DNA from: Rhizobium leguminosarum
Lineage (GTDB): Bacteria > Pseudomonadota > Alphaproteobacteria > Rhizobiales > Rhizobiaceae
Length of the DNA stretch: 64,000 nt
Direction of reading: 5' to 3'
NCBI RefSeq assembly: GCF_002953715.1
Contig: NZ_CP025012.1
Span: forward strand, 2,294,001-2,358,000
Positions within the stretch are counted from its first letter, which is position 1; every line of letters begins with the position of its first letter. The position numbers and the translations under genes are program-made. The notes beneath the pieces were generated by a model. The model saw nothing but the letters and a program-made list of their open reading frames with translations. It was not told the DNA's origin and made no database searches. Of the stretch, positions 26,557 through 37,646 are shown piece by piece.

Positions 26557-27237
26557 TCACCCGCCCGGACCGGCAAACAGGATGAGATTTCCGTCCGGAT
26601 CCAGCACGATGAAGTTTCTGGCACCCCACGGCTCCTTCCTGAGGGGCTGATGGAAGGATACGCCTGCGGCCTGGAAATCCAGGAACAGGCGCTTGATCTC
26701 GTCTGATGTATCGACGGTGATCGAGGCTGAAAGCAGATGCTCCCGTTGCCTGATATCGCCGACGAACACGGGCTCGCATACCAGCCTCAGAGCGAGTTGA
26801 GCATTGTCGCGGATGACCTGTCCGTAAAACGGCGGGTCGCCATAGACGAAGTCGACCCTGAAGCCGAGCTTGCCGGTGAAGAATTCGCACGACGCCTTGA
26901 TATCGGTGACAAACAACTGCGCGGATAGCGAACTCAGGATGGCTTGTGGTGCGGGCTGTTTTTTCGGATCTGTCATGGCTGCGGCTCCTGTCTTGAGCGC
27001 CTGCCATCCCTCGAAACCCATTTGACGTGCGATCAGGTCCTGCGCGTCGCTAAGCTTGAAGCGCGCCTCCAGCACCTGGCTGTCATCGAGATGACGGAAG
27101 CGCGGCAACGCAGCTCTGATCTCGGCTGCAACAGGATAGTATCTTTCGCGGTGCCATCGCAAATACTGCTTGGCCTGCTTTTTGAGGTTTTCGAGATTCG
27201 GCATGGGCGCAACTGTTGATACATTGTAGGCGGGCAT
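26557..27237 (-). CDS. VOC-family (glyoxalase/bleomycin-resistance-like) protein
   Basis: 226 residues in two parts. Residues 12-85 are a helical N-terminal module (LKKQAKQYLRWHRERYYPVA, then KLSDAQDLIARQMGFEGWQA) found ahead of some VOC domains. Residues 98-226 form a vicinal-oxygen-chelate domain with the LFVTDIKASCEFFTGKLGF start and the FIVLDPDGNLILFAG end typical of glyoxalase-like proteins. Start is ATG 27237 with AAGGG upstream; ATG 27204 (MPNLENL) is possible. Substrate and metal use cannot be told; family members include antibiotic-binding and dioxygenase proteins. Confidence 0.85.
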   Translation of the reverse strand: MPAYNVSTVAPMPNLENLKKQAKQYLRWHRERYYPVAAEIRAALPRFRHLDDSQVLEARFKLSDAQDLIARQMGFEGWQALKTGAAAMTDPKKQPAPQAILSSLSAQLFVTDIKASCEFFTGKLGFRVDFVYGDPPFYGQVIRDNAQLALRLVCEPVFVGDIRQREHLLSASITVDTSDEIKRLFLDFQAAGVSFHQPLRKEPWGARNFIVLDPDGNLILFAGPGG

Positions 27238-27309
27238 TGCCCTTTCGACATTCGACGAAGCGCCCTACGCAGCACGGTAAACCTAGCCTCGGCGATCAAC
27301 CTTTGTCAA

Positions 27310-27732
27310 TCACGGGGCCAGCGAGGATGACGACGGGGGATTCCCGTCATATTGCGGCAGGCCATCTGATATTTCGTAGAAATCGCCCTTGTCGGCGCAG
27401 TAGATATGATGGCCGAAGGCAAGGCCGCTCGGCGTGTCAAAGGCGCCGGCCATGACCGAAATCTCCGCCGATCCGTCCGCCTGCCAGAACAGCGCGGAGC
27501 CGCAATTCGAGCAGAAGCCGCGCTGCGCCTCTTCGCTCGACCGGTACCAGCGGACCGCCTCGGTGCCATCAACCGAAAGAGCCGCGCGGGCCACGTTGAC
27601 CGCGGCGTAATAAAACCCGGTCTGCCGGCGGCACTGCGAGCAATGGCAGCCGACGACAGGTCCTGGCTTCGCCGTCGTTGAAAATCGCACGGCGCCGCAA
27701 AGGCAGCCGCCTGTATGCCGTACGGTCATCAT
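27310..27732 (-). CDS. GFA-family (Mss4-fold) zinc protein
   Basis: 140-residue member of the glutathione-dependent formaldehyde-activating (GFA) family. The zinc-binding motifs are all visible: GCLCGAVRF (residues 9-17), CHCSQCRR (29-36) and FCSNCGSALF (73-82). The family shares the fold of the glutathione/formaldehyde adduct enzyme but most single-domain members are of unknown activity. It is read in the same direction as the VOC gene, 72 bp apart, so it may share a transcript. Confidence 0.9.
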   Translation of the reverse strand: MMTVRHTGGCLCGAVRFSTTAKPGPVVGCHCSQCRRQTGFYYAAVNVARAALSVDGTEAVRWYRSSEEAQRGFCSNCGSALFWQADGSAEISVMAGAFDTPSGLAFGHHIYCADKGDFYEISDGLPQYDGNPPSSSSLAP

Positions 27733-28023
27733 CGCTCTCCCGTTTATGACGGGACGTTGCCGCCGATCACCCGCGGCGTCAAATCCATTCCGTTCAACGA
27801 AATCATCAGAAATCTTGAAAATCGACGGCCTTATCCATGCTTGGTCGGCTCAAGCACCTGTTGCTCGACGACAACAGCCGCCAACCTCATCTCATCGCGG
27901 CATTGAATCGCCGGCTGTTGTCGGCAATACTTAAGGTCCAATTTATTCAACCCTGGGAGACTGACATGAGAGCGACCCTGTCCGAACAGAAAGGAAACAT
28001 CCCCCACAAGGACATTCAGCTTC

Positions 28024-29862
<1,839 letters not shown>

Positions 29863-29886
29863 CTGCCTGTTCCACCTTCGCAGCAT

Positions 29887-29915
29887 AAAAAAGCCCGGCA
29901 TCGCCGGGCTTTTCT
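29887..29915 (+). terminator. Intrinsic terminator of the ABC exporter
   Basis: AAAAAAGCCCGGC, a 2-3-base loop, then GCCGGGCTTTTCTT: a GC-rich stem with flanking A and T runs, 24 bp after the stop at 29862. It can act in both directions. Confidence 0.9.
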
Positions 29916-29932
29916 TCAACCGTTTCGGCTAC

Positions 29933-30035
29933 TGCATAATTCTTCAAATCGGAACCGATTTAAGGGTAAAATTATGCAGCAATCCAAAATGCTACAGCGT
30001 CCTTTGCGCATCTTTCCAGACGCGCGGCGCTGTAG
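29933..30035. repeat. Rhizobial intergenic mosaic (RIME-like) repeat, copy 1
   Basis: Two adjacent inverted repeats: TGCATAAT...ATTATGCA enclosing AAATCGG-aa-CCGATTT (29933-29978), then CTACAGCG...CGCTGTAG (29992-30035) with CGTCCTTTG in between. The same two-hairpin plan recurs at 32915-33016. It lies between convergent genes, 2 bp from the class II DAHP synthase stop. Confidence 0.75.
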
Positions 30036-30037
30036 TC

Positions 30038-31411
30038 TCAGCCGTTCGCGACCATGCGCTTTTCGTCGCGGCCGCCCTTCATGCGCTCGGCAAGCAGGAA
30101 GGCCAGTTCAAGCGCCTGGTCGGAGTTGAGGCGCGGATCGCAATGGGTGTGGTAGCGGTCCTGCAGGTCTTCTGCGGAAACCGCGCGAGCGCCGCCCGTG
30201 CATTCCGTCACATCCTTGCCGGTCATTTCGACATGGATGCCGCCCGGATGCGTGCCCTCGGCGCGGTGGATCTGGAAGAAGCTTTCGACTTCCGACAGGA
30301 TCCGCTCGAAGGGACGGGTCTTGTAGTTGTTGAGCGTAATCGTGTTGCCGTGCATCGGATCGCAGGACCAGACGACCTTACGGCCCTCGCGCTCGACGGC
30401 GCGGATGAGGCGCGGCAGGTTGTCGGCGACCTTCTCGTGGCCGAAGCGGCAGATCAGCGTCAGGCGCCCGGCTTCATTGGCCGGATTCAGGATGTCGATC
30501 AGTTGCAGCAGATCGTCAGCCTGCAGTGACGGGCCGCATTTCAGGCCGATCGGGTTCTTGATACCACGGCAATATTCGACATGCGCATGGTCGGCCTGGC
30601 GCGTGCGGTCACCGATCCAGATCATGTGGCCAGAGGTTGCATACCAGTCGCCCGAGGTGGAATCGACGCGTGTCAGCGCCTCTTCATAGCCGAGAAGCAA
30701 CGCCTCGTGGCTGGTGAAGAAATCGGTCTCGCGGAGCGCCGGCTGGTTTTCCGAGGTGATGCCGATCGCCTTCATGAAATCCATGGTTTCGCTGATGCGG
30801 TCAGCAAGCTTGCGGTAACGCTCGCCCTGCGGGCTGTCCTTGACGAAGCCGAGCATCCACTGATGAACGTTTTCGAGATTGGCGTAACCGCCCATCGCAA
30901 AGGCGCGCAGGAGGTTCAGCGTCGCGGCCGACTGGCGATAGGCCATGGCCTGGCGTTCCGGATTCGGAATGCGCGACTCCTCGGTGAACTCAATGCCGTT
31001 GATGATGTCGCCGCGATAGGCGGGCAGCGTCACGTCGCCCTGCTTCTCGACATTCGACGAACGCGGCTTGGCGAACTGGCCGGCGATGCGCCCGACCTTG
31101 ACGACCGGCAACTGCGCGCCGAAGGTCAGCACGACCGCCATCTGCAGGAAGGCGCGGAAGAAGTCGCGAATATTGTCGGCGCCGTGTTCGGCAAAGCTCT
31201 CGGCACAGTCACCGCCCTGCAGCAGGAAGCCGTTGCCTTCGGCGACGTTGGCAAGATGCTTCTTCAGACGGCGCGCCTCGCCCGCGAAGACAAGCGGCGG
31301 ATAGCTGGCGAGCGTGGCCTCCGTTGCCGCCAAAGCGGCTGCGTCGGGATATTCGGGAACCTGCAGGATCGGTTTGTGCCGCCAGCTGCTCGGGGTCCAA
31401 TTGTCTGCCAT
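30038..31411 (-). CDS. 3-deoxy-7-phosphoheptulonate synthase, class II (plant type)
   Basis: DAHP synthase of the class II fold, catalysing the same first shikimate step as aroG but without useful sequence similarity to it. 457 residues starting [11 protein letters not shown] at ATG 31411 (an upstream GTG adds three residues). Class II landmarks: [12 protein letters not shown] (near residue 65), [22 protein letters not shown] [41 protein letters not shown] and [12 protein letters not shown]. No attenuator-like leader is seen upstream. Sometimes named aroF or aroA in rhizobia. Confidence 0.95.
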   Translation of the reverse strand: MADNWTPSSWRHKPILQVPEYPDAAALAATEATLASYPPLVFAGEARRLKKHLANVAEGNGFLLQGGDCAESFAEHGADNIRDFFRAFLQMAVVLTFGAQLPVVKVGRIAGQFAKPRSSNVEKQGDVTLPAYRGDIINGIEFTEESRIPNPERQAMAYRQSAATLNLLRAFAMGGYANLENVHQWMLGFVKDSPQGERYRKLADRISETMDFMKAIGITSENQPALRETDFFTSHEALLLGYEEALTRVDSTSGDWYATSGHMIWIGDRTRQADHAHVEYCRGIKNPIGLKCGPSLQADDLLQLIDILNPANEAGRLTLICRFGHEKVADNLPRLIRAVEREGRKVVWSCDPMHGNTITLNNYKTRPFERILSEVESFFQIHRAEGTHPGGIHVEMTGKDVTECTGGARAVSAEDLQDRYHTHCDPRLNSDQALELAFLLAERMKGGRDEKRMVANG

Positions 31412-31629
31412 CTCACTCACCCGTTCTCACATCCCTACCTTAGGATGCCCTCAATATGCGGCGGCTTATAGACCTTTAGGTCAGGCTTGCAAAGACCAAT
31501 CGCCGACAGTTGTCGCCTCGCCGCCGCCGCCCGCCATTGTCTGATTAAACCCGCATATACCATGTCGATTTCCCCATATTTTAGACTTTCAATGTAGAAC
31601 CGCAAAGAGTTCAACATCGGGGACATGGC

Positions 31630-32913
31630 ATGGCGATCCTTCCGCCCGGTTTCATATCGGACCGCTCGGGCAATTTCGGCATCATGACGGCACTGCTGAT
31701 GGTGCCACTCGTCGGTGCGGCCGGCATGGCCGTGGATCTCGCCCATGCGCTCAGCCTGAGGACACAGCTTTACGCCGCTGCCGATGCCGCCGCTGTCGGT
31801 TCGATCGCCGAAAAATCCGGCGCGGTCGCAGCCGCCATGACCATGAGTGGCAACGGCACGATCTCGCTCGGCAAAGACGACGCCCGCAGTATCTTCATGT
31901 CTCAGATGTCCGGGGAGCTGACCGACGTTCATGTCGACCTCGGCATCGACGTCACCAAGACTGCCAACAAGCTGAATTCGCAGGTTACCTTCAGCGCGAC
32001 CGTGCCCACCACCTTCATGCGCATCCTCGGCCGGGACTCGATCACGATCTCGGGTGCTGCGACTGCCGAATATCAAACCGCCGCCTTCATGGATTTCTAC
32101 ATCCTGCTCGACAACACGCCTTCCATGGGCGTCGGCGCAACCGCGAACGATGTTTCGAAGCTGCAGGCTAAAACAGGCTGCGCCTTCGCCTGCCATCAGA
32201 TGGACCAGAGCACCAACAACTATACAATCGCCAAGAGTCTCAGCGTCGCCATGCGCATCGACGTCGTGCGCCAGGCAACCCAGGCGCTGACGGATACGGC
32301 CAAGACCGAACGCGTCAGCAGCGACCAGTTTCGCATGGGCGTCTATACTTTCGGCACCAAAGCCGAAGACGCCAAGCTGACGACGATCTCCAGCCCCACC
32401 TCCGACCTGACGAAGGTGAAGAATTACACCGACGCCGTCGATCTGATGACCATTCCCTACCAGAACTACAATCAGGACCAGCTCACGAGCTTCGATAGCG
32501 CCCTGACCCAGATGAATACCATCATCGACCCGGCCGGTGACGGCACGTCGAATATCAGCCCCGAAAAGATCCTGTTCTTCGTTTCCGATGGCGTCGGCGA
32601 CAGCTACAAGCCGTCGACATGCACCAAGAAGACGACCGGCGGCCGCTGTCAGGAACCGATCGACACCTCCTTCTGCAAGCCGCTGAAGGATCGCGGTGTC
32701 AAGATCGCCGTGCTCTACACCACCTACCTGCCGTTGCCGAGCAATGATTGGTACAACAAATGGATCAGCCCCTTCCAGAGCGAGATTCCGACGAAGATGC
32801 AGGCGTGCGCTTCGCCCGGCCTCTATTTCGAGGTGACGCCGACCCAAGGTATCACCGATGCGATGAAGGCGCTTTTCCTCAAGGTCATCCGGGCGCCGCG
32901 CATCACCAGCTAG
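31630..32913 (+). CDS. TadG-like pilus assembly protein with VWA domain
   Basis: 427-residue membrane-anchored protein. Residues 10-40 form the TadE/TadG-type N-terminal helix (GNFGIMTALLMVPLVGAAGM) preceded by the DRSG motif. From about residue 155 a von Willebrand A domain follows, with the degenerate MIDAS DFYILLDNTPSMG; four Cys in the Cys-rich insert (GCAFACH, STCTKK, GRCQE) are likely disulfide-bonded outside the membrane. No other tad/cpa pilus gene is nearby, so it is an orphan copy. It is preceded by ggggacATGGC with a weak ribosome site. Confidence 0.88.
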   Translation: MAILPPGFISDRSGNFGIMTALLMVPLVGAAGMAVDLAHALSLRTQLYAAADAAAVGSIAEKSGAVAAAMTMSGNGTISLGKDDARSIFMSQMSGELTDVHVDLGIDVTKTANKLNSQVTFSATVPTTFMRILGRDSITISGAATAEYQTAAFMDFYILLDNTPSMGVGATANDVSKLQAKTGCAFACHQMDQSTNNYTIAKSLSVAMRIDVVRQATQALTDTAKTERVSSDQFRMGVYTFGTKAEDAKLTTISSPTSDLTKVKNYTDAVDLMTIPYQNYNQDQLTSFDSALTQMNTIIDPAGDGTSNISPEKILFFVSDGVGDSYKPSTCTKKTTGGRCQEPIDTSFCKPLKDRGVKIAVLYTTYLPLPSNDWYNKWISPFQSEIPTKMQACASPGLYFEVTPTQGITDAMKALFLKVIRAPRITS

Positions 32914-32914
32914 C

Positions 32915-33064
32915 GCATCGGCCCGAAAATCGGAATCGATTTTCGGAAAGCACGATGCGTAGATTCAAAGTGTTAGAGCGTCCTTTGTGCGTCCGAAGGG
33001 ACGCACGGCGCTCTAATGCATGTCGCCCGGAAGTGTGCAGCGGTTCCGGGTCAACGACATGCAT
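32915..33064. repeat. Rhizobial intergenic mosaic (RIME-like) repeat, copy 2
   Basis: Three consecutive inverted repeats: CCGAAAATCG-gaat-CGATTTTCGG inside GCATCG...CGATGC (32915-32958), TTAGAGCG...CGCTCTAA with GTGCGTC...GACGCAC (32973-33016), and ATGCATGTCG...CGACATGCAT with GGAA...TTCC (33017-33064). The first two correspond to the pair at 29933-30035. It fills the gap between the convergent tadG-like and gor genes. Confidence 0.75.
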
Positions 33065-33092
33065 AAAACAAAGAGCTTAAGCCCGTCGCGGA

Positions 33093-34478
33093 TCAAAGCC
33101 GTTTGCCGTCGCGGATGCGATAGCTCGGCGCATACATGGTGACGAGCTCTTCTGCGGCGGTCGGATGCAGCGCCATGGTGCGGTCGAAATCGTCCTTGGT
33201 GCAGCCGGCCTTCAGCGTGATGCCGAGCAACTGCGCCATTTCGCCGGCATCGTGGCCGAGGATATGGGCGCCCACCACCTTGCGGCTCGCCGCATCGACG
33301 ATCAGCTTCATGATCATCCGCTCGGCCCGGCCGGAAAGCGTGGCTTTCAGCGGCCGGAACTGGGCGCGGTAAACCTCGAGCTCGCCATAACGTTTGCCCG
33401 CATCCTCTTCCGAGAGGCCGACAGTGCCGATCTCCGGCTGTGAGAAGACGGCGGTCGGGATCAGCTCGTAGTCCGGCCGGGTCGGATTGTTCTTGTATTC
33501 GGTCTCGATGAAGCACATCGCCTCGTGGATCGCCACCGGCGTCAGCTGTACCCGGTTGGTGACATCGCCGAGCGCATAGATGTTTTCGACATTGGTGCGG
33601 GAATATTCATCGACGATGACGGCGCCGCGCTCGTCGACCGCGACGCCGGCCGCCTCGAGGCCGAGGCCTTCGGTGTTCGGATCGCGCCCGAGCGCCAGCA
33701 TGACGACGCCGGCTTGCAGCGTGCCGTTGTTCAGCGTCTCCAGAATGAGGCCGTCCTCACCCTTGGAAACCTTCTGCAGCGTGTCGTGGCAGTGGATGCG
33801 GATGCCCTTGGCGACCATCGCTTCGTGCAGCCCGCGCCTCAGATCTTCGTCGAAGCGCGACAGGATCTCGGCGCCGCGATAGATCAGCGTCGTCTCGACG
33901 CCGAGGCCATGGAAGATATTGGCGAATTCGACGGCAATATAGCCGCCGCCGGCGATGACGATCGATTTCGGCAGTTCGTCAAGATGAAAGGCCTCATTGG
34001 AGGAGATGCAGAGTTCATGACCGGGAAGGGCTGCATGCGGGTTCGGCCGTCCGCCGGTGGCGATCACGATCGTCTTGGCCGTCACCATCTGTCCAGTCTT
34101 CAGCAGCCGAACCGTATGGGCATCGACGAGCTCTGCGCGCGTTTCCAGGATCTCGGCATTAGCGCCGGCGAGACCTTTCTTGTAGAGGCCTTCCAGCCGG
34201 GTGATTTCGGCATCCTTGGCCGCCACCAGCTTTTTCCAGTCGAAGCTGCTTTCGCCAACCGTCCAGCCGAAGCCCGCCGCATCCTCGAAATGCTCATGGA
34301 ACTGCGAGGCGTAGACGAAGAGCTTCTTCGGCACGCAGCCGCGGATCACGCACGTGCCGCCATAGCGGTATTCCTCGGCGATCGCCACCTTTTTGCCGAG
34401 CGAGGCGGCGACACGCGCGCCGCGCACGCCTCCCGAACCGCCGCCGATGACGAAGAGGTCGTAGTCGTAGGAAGACAT
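33093..34478 (-). CDS. gor: Glutathione-disulfide reductase
   Basis: FAD-dependent enzyme that reduces oxidised glutathione with NADPH in the cytoplasm. 461 residues. The FAD-binding GGGSGG (12-17), the redox pair Cys43/Cys48 in GGTCVIRGCVPKK, the NADPH-binding GGGYIAVEFA, a second FAD contact (YALGDVTNRVQLTP) and the catalytic His438/Glu443 of HPTAAEE are all present. Glutathione reductase is favoured over other members of the class by VIRGCVPKK and the overall length. It has no cotranscribed partner; upstream is a 170-bp gap. Confidence 0.96.
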   Translation of the reverse strand: MSSYDYDLFVIGGGSGGVRGARVAASLGKKVAIAEEYRYGGTCVIRGCVPKKLFVYASQFHEHFEDAAGFGWTVGESSFDWKKLVAAKDAEITRLEGLYKKGLAGANAEILETRAELVDAHTVRLLKTGQMVTAKTIVIATGGRPNPHAALPGHELCISSNEAFHLDELPKSIVIAGGGYIAVEFANIFHGLGVETTLIYRGAEILSRFDEDLRRGLHEAMVAKGIRIHCHDTLQKVSKGEDGLILETLNNGTLQAGVVMLALGRDPNTEGLGLEAAGVAVDERGAVIVDEYSRTNVENIYALGDVTNRVQLTPVAIHEAMCFIETEYKNNPTRPDYELIPTAVFSQPEIGTVGLSEEDAGKRYGELEVYRAQFRPLKATLSGRAERMIMKLIVDAASRKVVGAHILGHDAGEMAQLLGITLKAGCTKDDFDRTMALHPTAAEELVTMYAPSYRIRDGKRL

Positions 34479-34666
34479 GAGGAGCTCCGGAAGGGAATCG
34501 CAGGAAGGATGTTCCTGATATAGGGGCGATCATCACGAAAACAAAAGCCCGCTCCTGCGTCATCCCGTTCCCATCGCCGAATCTTCATTGTAAACGGCTG
34601 CGATTGACCCGGTCGCCGAAGGCTGGCAGGCAATCCGCGAGATGAAAAAGAATGCCGGAGCAAAAG

Positions 34667-34879
34667 ATGGATCAAACTCTCTTCACCAACCTGTGCAGGG
34701 CTGGCAAATTCAAGGAAGCACTCAGCCTCGCCATTCAGGGCCATGAGGACGAAAAATACACGCCGAGCCGTTTCTCGATCGACAAGAAGACGAGACTGCC
34801 GATCTTCTACCGCGGCAACAAGCGCGTGGAGCCGGACGAGGAGGGTGTGTGGCAACTTGCAAAGAACCCGAACCCATAG
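34667..34879 (+). CDS. Small hypothetical protein
   Basis: 70-residue basic protein starting MDQTLFTNLCRAGKF at ATG 34667, chosen because GGAG stands 7 bp upstream; an ATG 15 bp earlier is also in frame. The sequence contains IDKKTRLPIFYRGNKRVEPDEEG and no membrane segment, so it should be cytosolic. No family recognised. It lies between gor and the acylphosphatase gene, divergent from gor. Coding is supported by the ribosome site and composition only. Confidence 0.55.
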   Translation: MDQTLFTNLCRAGKFKEALSLAIQGHEDEKYTPSRFSIDKKTRLPIFYRGNKRVEPDEEGVWQLAKNPNP

Positions 34880-34935
34880 GGCTGAGTTCCGGCGCATCTG
34901 CGATCCCAATTGCATCTGCCGAGCGATTGCTGCTG

Positions 34936-35220
34936 TCAGCGGGTAATGCGGAAATCCGTCGGGTTCTTTTCAAGCTGGGCTGCTTCCATCTCGACACCCG
35001 AAACCGACGCCCCCGAAGGTCCGCGCCAGAAACGCTCGATCATTGTCGAGATAGCGGTGTCGGGTCCTGCGATCACCGCGACGACGGCCCCGTCCTCTTC
35101 ATTGCGAACCCAGCCCGTCAAACCGAGCCGCACGGCCTCATCGCGCGTCCAATAGCGAAAACCGACACCCTGGACCTTGCCGGATATCCGCACTCGGACA
35201 GCCTTGTGATGATCGGACAT
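34936..35220 (-). CDS. acyP: Acylphosphatase
   Basis: 94-residue enzyme hydrolysing the carboxyl-phosphate bond of acyl phosphates. The signature [12 protein letters not shown] (residues 14-25) supplies the phosphate-binding loop and Arg22, and [11 protein letters not shown] supplies Asn40, the two catalytic residues. The length is normal for the family. It is the last gene of a leftward group, 95 bp after the DUF2059 gene, but an intrinsic terminator lies between them, so it may have its own promoter. Confidence 0.94.
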   Translation of the reverse strand: MSDHHKAVRVRISGKVQGVGFRYWTRDEAVRLGLTGWVRNEEDGAVVAVIAGPDTAISTMIERFWRGPSGASVSGVEMEAAQLEKNPTDFRITR

Positions 35221-35264
35221 CTGTAGTCACCTAAAACCGCGCCGGCGGCATTTGCCGCATCATA

Positions 35265-35294
35265 GCAAAAAAGCCCGGACAATGCCGGGCTTTC
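35265..35294 (-). terminator. Intrinsic terminator of the rpiA-DUF2059 operon
   Basis: On the minus strand AAAGCCCGGCATTGTCCGGGCTTTTTT forms a 9-bp stem with a T-run in the direction of transcription, 22 bp after the DUF2059 stop. The stem words are those of the terminator at 29887. Confidence 0.9.
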
Positions 35295-35315
35295 GCAAAT
35301 TTTGATGGGCGAGCT

Positions 35316-35879
35316 TTACTGCTGGGCAGCCGGTGCGGGAGCCGGAGCGGCCGGGCTGTCGGTTGCCGGCGGCGGCGCCTTGATGACCTTGGAAAGCTCG
35401 GCGTTGCTCTGCTTTTCCAGGTCGCGGGAAATGCCCTGCGCCCAGATGTCGGCAGCCTTCGCCGTCTCGCGCGAGGCGACCGGACCGTCGCGCAGCAGCT
35501 TCTTGCCAACGTCGGAATTATAGAAATCGGCGATCGCCTTCAGCTCATCGACGGTGAAGGTCTTGGCATAGGTGAGTGCTGCCTCCTTCTCCAGATCGCC
35601 GCGGCGCGGCGCCAGCGCCAGCGCCTGAGCGTCGACCGTCGACGAAATGATGTCCTGGTAGTTCGGCGAATCCTGGATCAGGCCTGCCTTCAAGCGCTCG
35701 GCGAGACCGGGCAGGATGTTGTCGAACTGGGCAGTGGCGCCGATGGCGTCGATCGCCGCGCGAGACGCCTTCAGCTGCTCCTCGGAAGCTTCCTGCGCCT
35801 TGACGGCGGAGCCGAAGGCAAGCCCGGAAAGAAGGACGGTCGCAGCGGCGAGACGGCCAAGACCTGCAATGTTCATCAT
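35316..35879 (-). CDS. Secreted DUF2059 domain protein
   Basis: 187-residue exported protein: signal peptide at residues 1-28 (ending AVKAQ), a helical DUF2059 domain at about 90-150 (LTYAKTFTVDELKAIADFYN, SDVGKKLL), then an Ala/Pro-rich tail. DUF2059 proteins are common periplasmic proteins without an established function. It begins 15 bp after the rpiA stop and ends at a terminator, so it is cotranscribed with rpiA. Confidence 0.88.
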   Translation of the reverse strand: MMNIAGLGRLAAATVLLSGLAFGSAVKAQEASEEQLKASRAAIDAIGATAQFDNILPGLAERLKAGLIQDSPNYQDIISSTVDAQALALAPRRGDLEKEAALTYAKTFTVDELKAIADFYNSDVGKKLLRDGPVASRETAKAADIWAQGISRDLEKQSNAELSKVIKAPPPATDSPAAPAPAPAAQQ

Positions 35880-35894
35880 GAGTATACGCTCCTG

Positions 35895-36593
35895 TTATCT
35901 GTTTGCCTGCAGTGTGCGCACACCCGCAGGACCGGCAATGATCGCAAGTGCCGCCATATTGATAAAGAGCCCGTGTTCGACGACGCCGGGTATGGAATTC
36001 AGCTCGCTCGAAAGCGCCTCTGCATCAGGAATGCGGCCAAAAGATGCATCGATGATGTGATGGCCGCCATCCGTGGTAAACTCTCCGTCACCCGACTGGC
36101 GCAGAGCGAGTTCACCCGAGAGGCCGAGCCGGGCCGCGACCTTTTCGATCGCGATGCGCGTCGAGACGAGCCCGAACGGATTGACCTCGATCGGCAGCGC
36201 GAAGGCGCCGAGCGTTTCCACAAGCTTGCTCTCGTCGGCAATGACGATCATCCGCTCGGAGGCGGCTGCGACGATCTTTTCGCGCAGCAGCGCACCGCCG
36301 CCGCCCTTGATCAGCCTGAGCCCCGTATCGACCTCGTCGGCGCCATCGATGGTCAGGTCGAGTGCCGGCAGTTCGTCGAGCGACTTCAGCGGCACGCCGA
36401 GTTCGACGCAGAGCCGCGCGGTTCTTTCGGAGGTCGGGACGCCTTCGACCCTGAAGCCGCCCGCGACCTTCTCTGCCAGCAGGCGAACGAATTCTTCCGC
36501 CGTGCTGCCGGTGCCGATCCCGAGACGCATCCCGCCTTCGACATGGGCGAGTGCGGCCTCGGCGGCCTTGATCTTCATTTCGCGGGCATCCAT
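35895..36593 (-). CDS. rpiA: Ribose-5-phosphate isomerase A
   Basis: Interconverts ribose 5-phosphate and ribulose 5-phosphate in the pentose phosphate pathway. 232 residues starting [15 protein letters not shown] at ATG 36593; an in-frame extension to 36650 lacks support. Diagnostic stretches are [12 protein letters not shown] (phosphate loop), [19 protein letters not shown] with the catalytic acid region, and [12 protein letters not shown] with the catalytic Glu and Lys. It is the first gene of an operon with the DUF2059 gene and is divergent from gph. Confidence 0.96.
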   Translation of the reverse strand: MDAREMKIKAAEAALAHVEGGMRLGIGTGSTAEEFVRLLAEKVAGGFRVEGVPTSERTARLCVELGVPLKSLDELPALDLTIDGADEVDTGLRLIKGGGGALLREKIVAAASERMIVIADESKLVETLGAFALPIEVNPFGLVSTRIAIEKVAARLGLSGELALRQSGDGEFTTDGGHHIIDASFGRIPDAEALSSELNSIPGVVEHGLFINMAALAIIAGPAGVRTLQANR

Positions 36594-36797
36594 GCGCCGC
36601 CAGCTCCGATTATTGCGTTGGATGTGCTGTTTACACGGCTCGCCTGGCAAACGAAAGTCAAAATCATCACGGAAAATGAAAAGCCGAAACAGAGGCCTGC
36701 GGCCTTCCCAGCCATCGCCGGACGTTGCTTTCCGCCGCGCTATCGCCTACCTCAAGACGATCCATCGCTCATCAAGACGACCATCGCTCAAAGAGAC

Positions 36798-37514
36798 ATG
36801 CCCTTGACCCCTGCCCCCGCTCGCCCGGCGCTCGTCGTCTTCGATCTCGACGGCACCCTTCTCGATACCCATGTGGATCTGGTCGAGAGCCTGAACCACA
36901 CGATCGCGGCCCTTGACCTTGCACCGGTCAGCTACGACGACCTCACCCATCTCGTCGGCCAGGGCGCGCGCGTGATGATCGAGCGCGCCTGCCGTCTGCG
37001 CGGCCATCCGCTCGAAGGCGACGCCCTGCCGCTGCTGGTCGAGCGTTTCGTTGCGCATTATGCCGGCAACATGCCCGGCCGTACCGAACCCTATCCCGGC
37101 CTGGTCGCCGCCATGGACCGGCTCAGATCCGAAGGTTACCGCCTCGCCGTCTGCACCAACAAGATGGAAAGCCTGGCACTTGGCCTGCTCGACAAGCTCG
37201 ACCTCCTCAGATATTTCGACGCGATATCAGGCGGCGACACCTTCCCCGTGCGCAAGCCCGACGCCCGCCACCTCACCGGCACCATCGAACGCGCCGGCGG
37301 CGACATCACCCGCACGGTAATGATTGGCGACAGCATCAACGACATCGCCGTTGCCAAGAATGCCGGTGTGCCCTCGATTGCCGTGCCGTTCGGCTATTCT
37401 GACGTGCCGGTTTCGAGCCTCGATCCGGATGTTATCATTACCCATTTCGATGAGCTGACGCCGCAGCTGATAGAAAGGCTGCTACAGGAATATGCGGAGA
37501 AGGTTGCCGTCTGA
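36798..37514 (+). CDS. gph: Phosphoglycolate phosphatase (HAD family)
   Basis: HAD phosphatase that would remove 2-phosphoglycolate arising from DNA repair or oxygenase activity. 238 residues; motif I VVFDLDGTLLDTH (nucleophile Asp near residue 16), a helical cap, motif II VCTNK, motif III Lys in FPVRKPDAR, and motif IV MIGDSINDIAVAKNAG. ATG 36798 is used; the open frame extends far upstream but only as antisense of rpiA. Other small phosphoesters remain possible substrates. Divergent from rpiA by about 200 bp. Confidence 0.9.
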   Translation: MPLTPAPARPALVVFDLDGTLLDTHVDLVESLNHTIAALDLAPVSYDDLTHLVGQGARVMIERACRLRGHPLEGDALPLLVERFVAHYAGNMPGRTEPYPGLVAAMDRLRSEGYRLAVCTNKMESLALGLLDKLDLLRYFDAISGGDTFPVRKPDARHLTGTIERAGGDITRTVMIGDSINDIAVAKNAGVPSIAVPFGYSDVPVSSLDPDVIITHFDELTPQLIERLLQEYAEKVAV

Positions 37515-37587
37515 GGCCGTCCCCCGCTTTCTGCTGAGGTGCTATGGTACGCCCTCTCCATTTTGTTTCCATTCCGTAATCGCCGCC

Positions 37588-37620
37588 AAAAACAAAAACG
37601 GGCGGCCCAAAGACCGCCCG
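37588..37620 (-). terminator. Intrinsic terminator of the L,D-transpeptidase gene
   Basis: CGGGCGG-tctttggg-CCGCCCG followed on the minus strand by a long T-rich run (complement of AAAACAAAAA), 27 bp after the stop at 37647. It sits in the convergent gap and may also stop gph transcription. Confidence 0.9.
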
Positions 37621-37646
37621 CTGGCATCACTAATCAAATCCGATTA

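Noticed and set aside
31435..32847. 470-codon open frame antisense to the TadG-like gene
   Set aside because: The plus strand has an unmistakable TadG/VWA product; the antisense translation is Gly/His/Arg-rich filler.
35973..36797. In-frame N-terminal extension of gph by 275 codons
   Set aside because: It is antisense to rpiA and its leader; the HAD nucleophile motif lies 15 residues after ATG 36798, the normal position.
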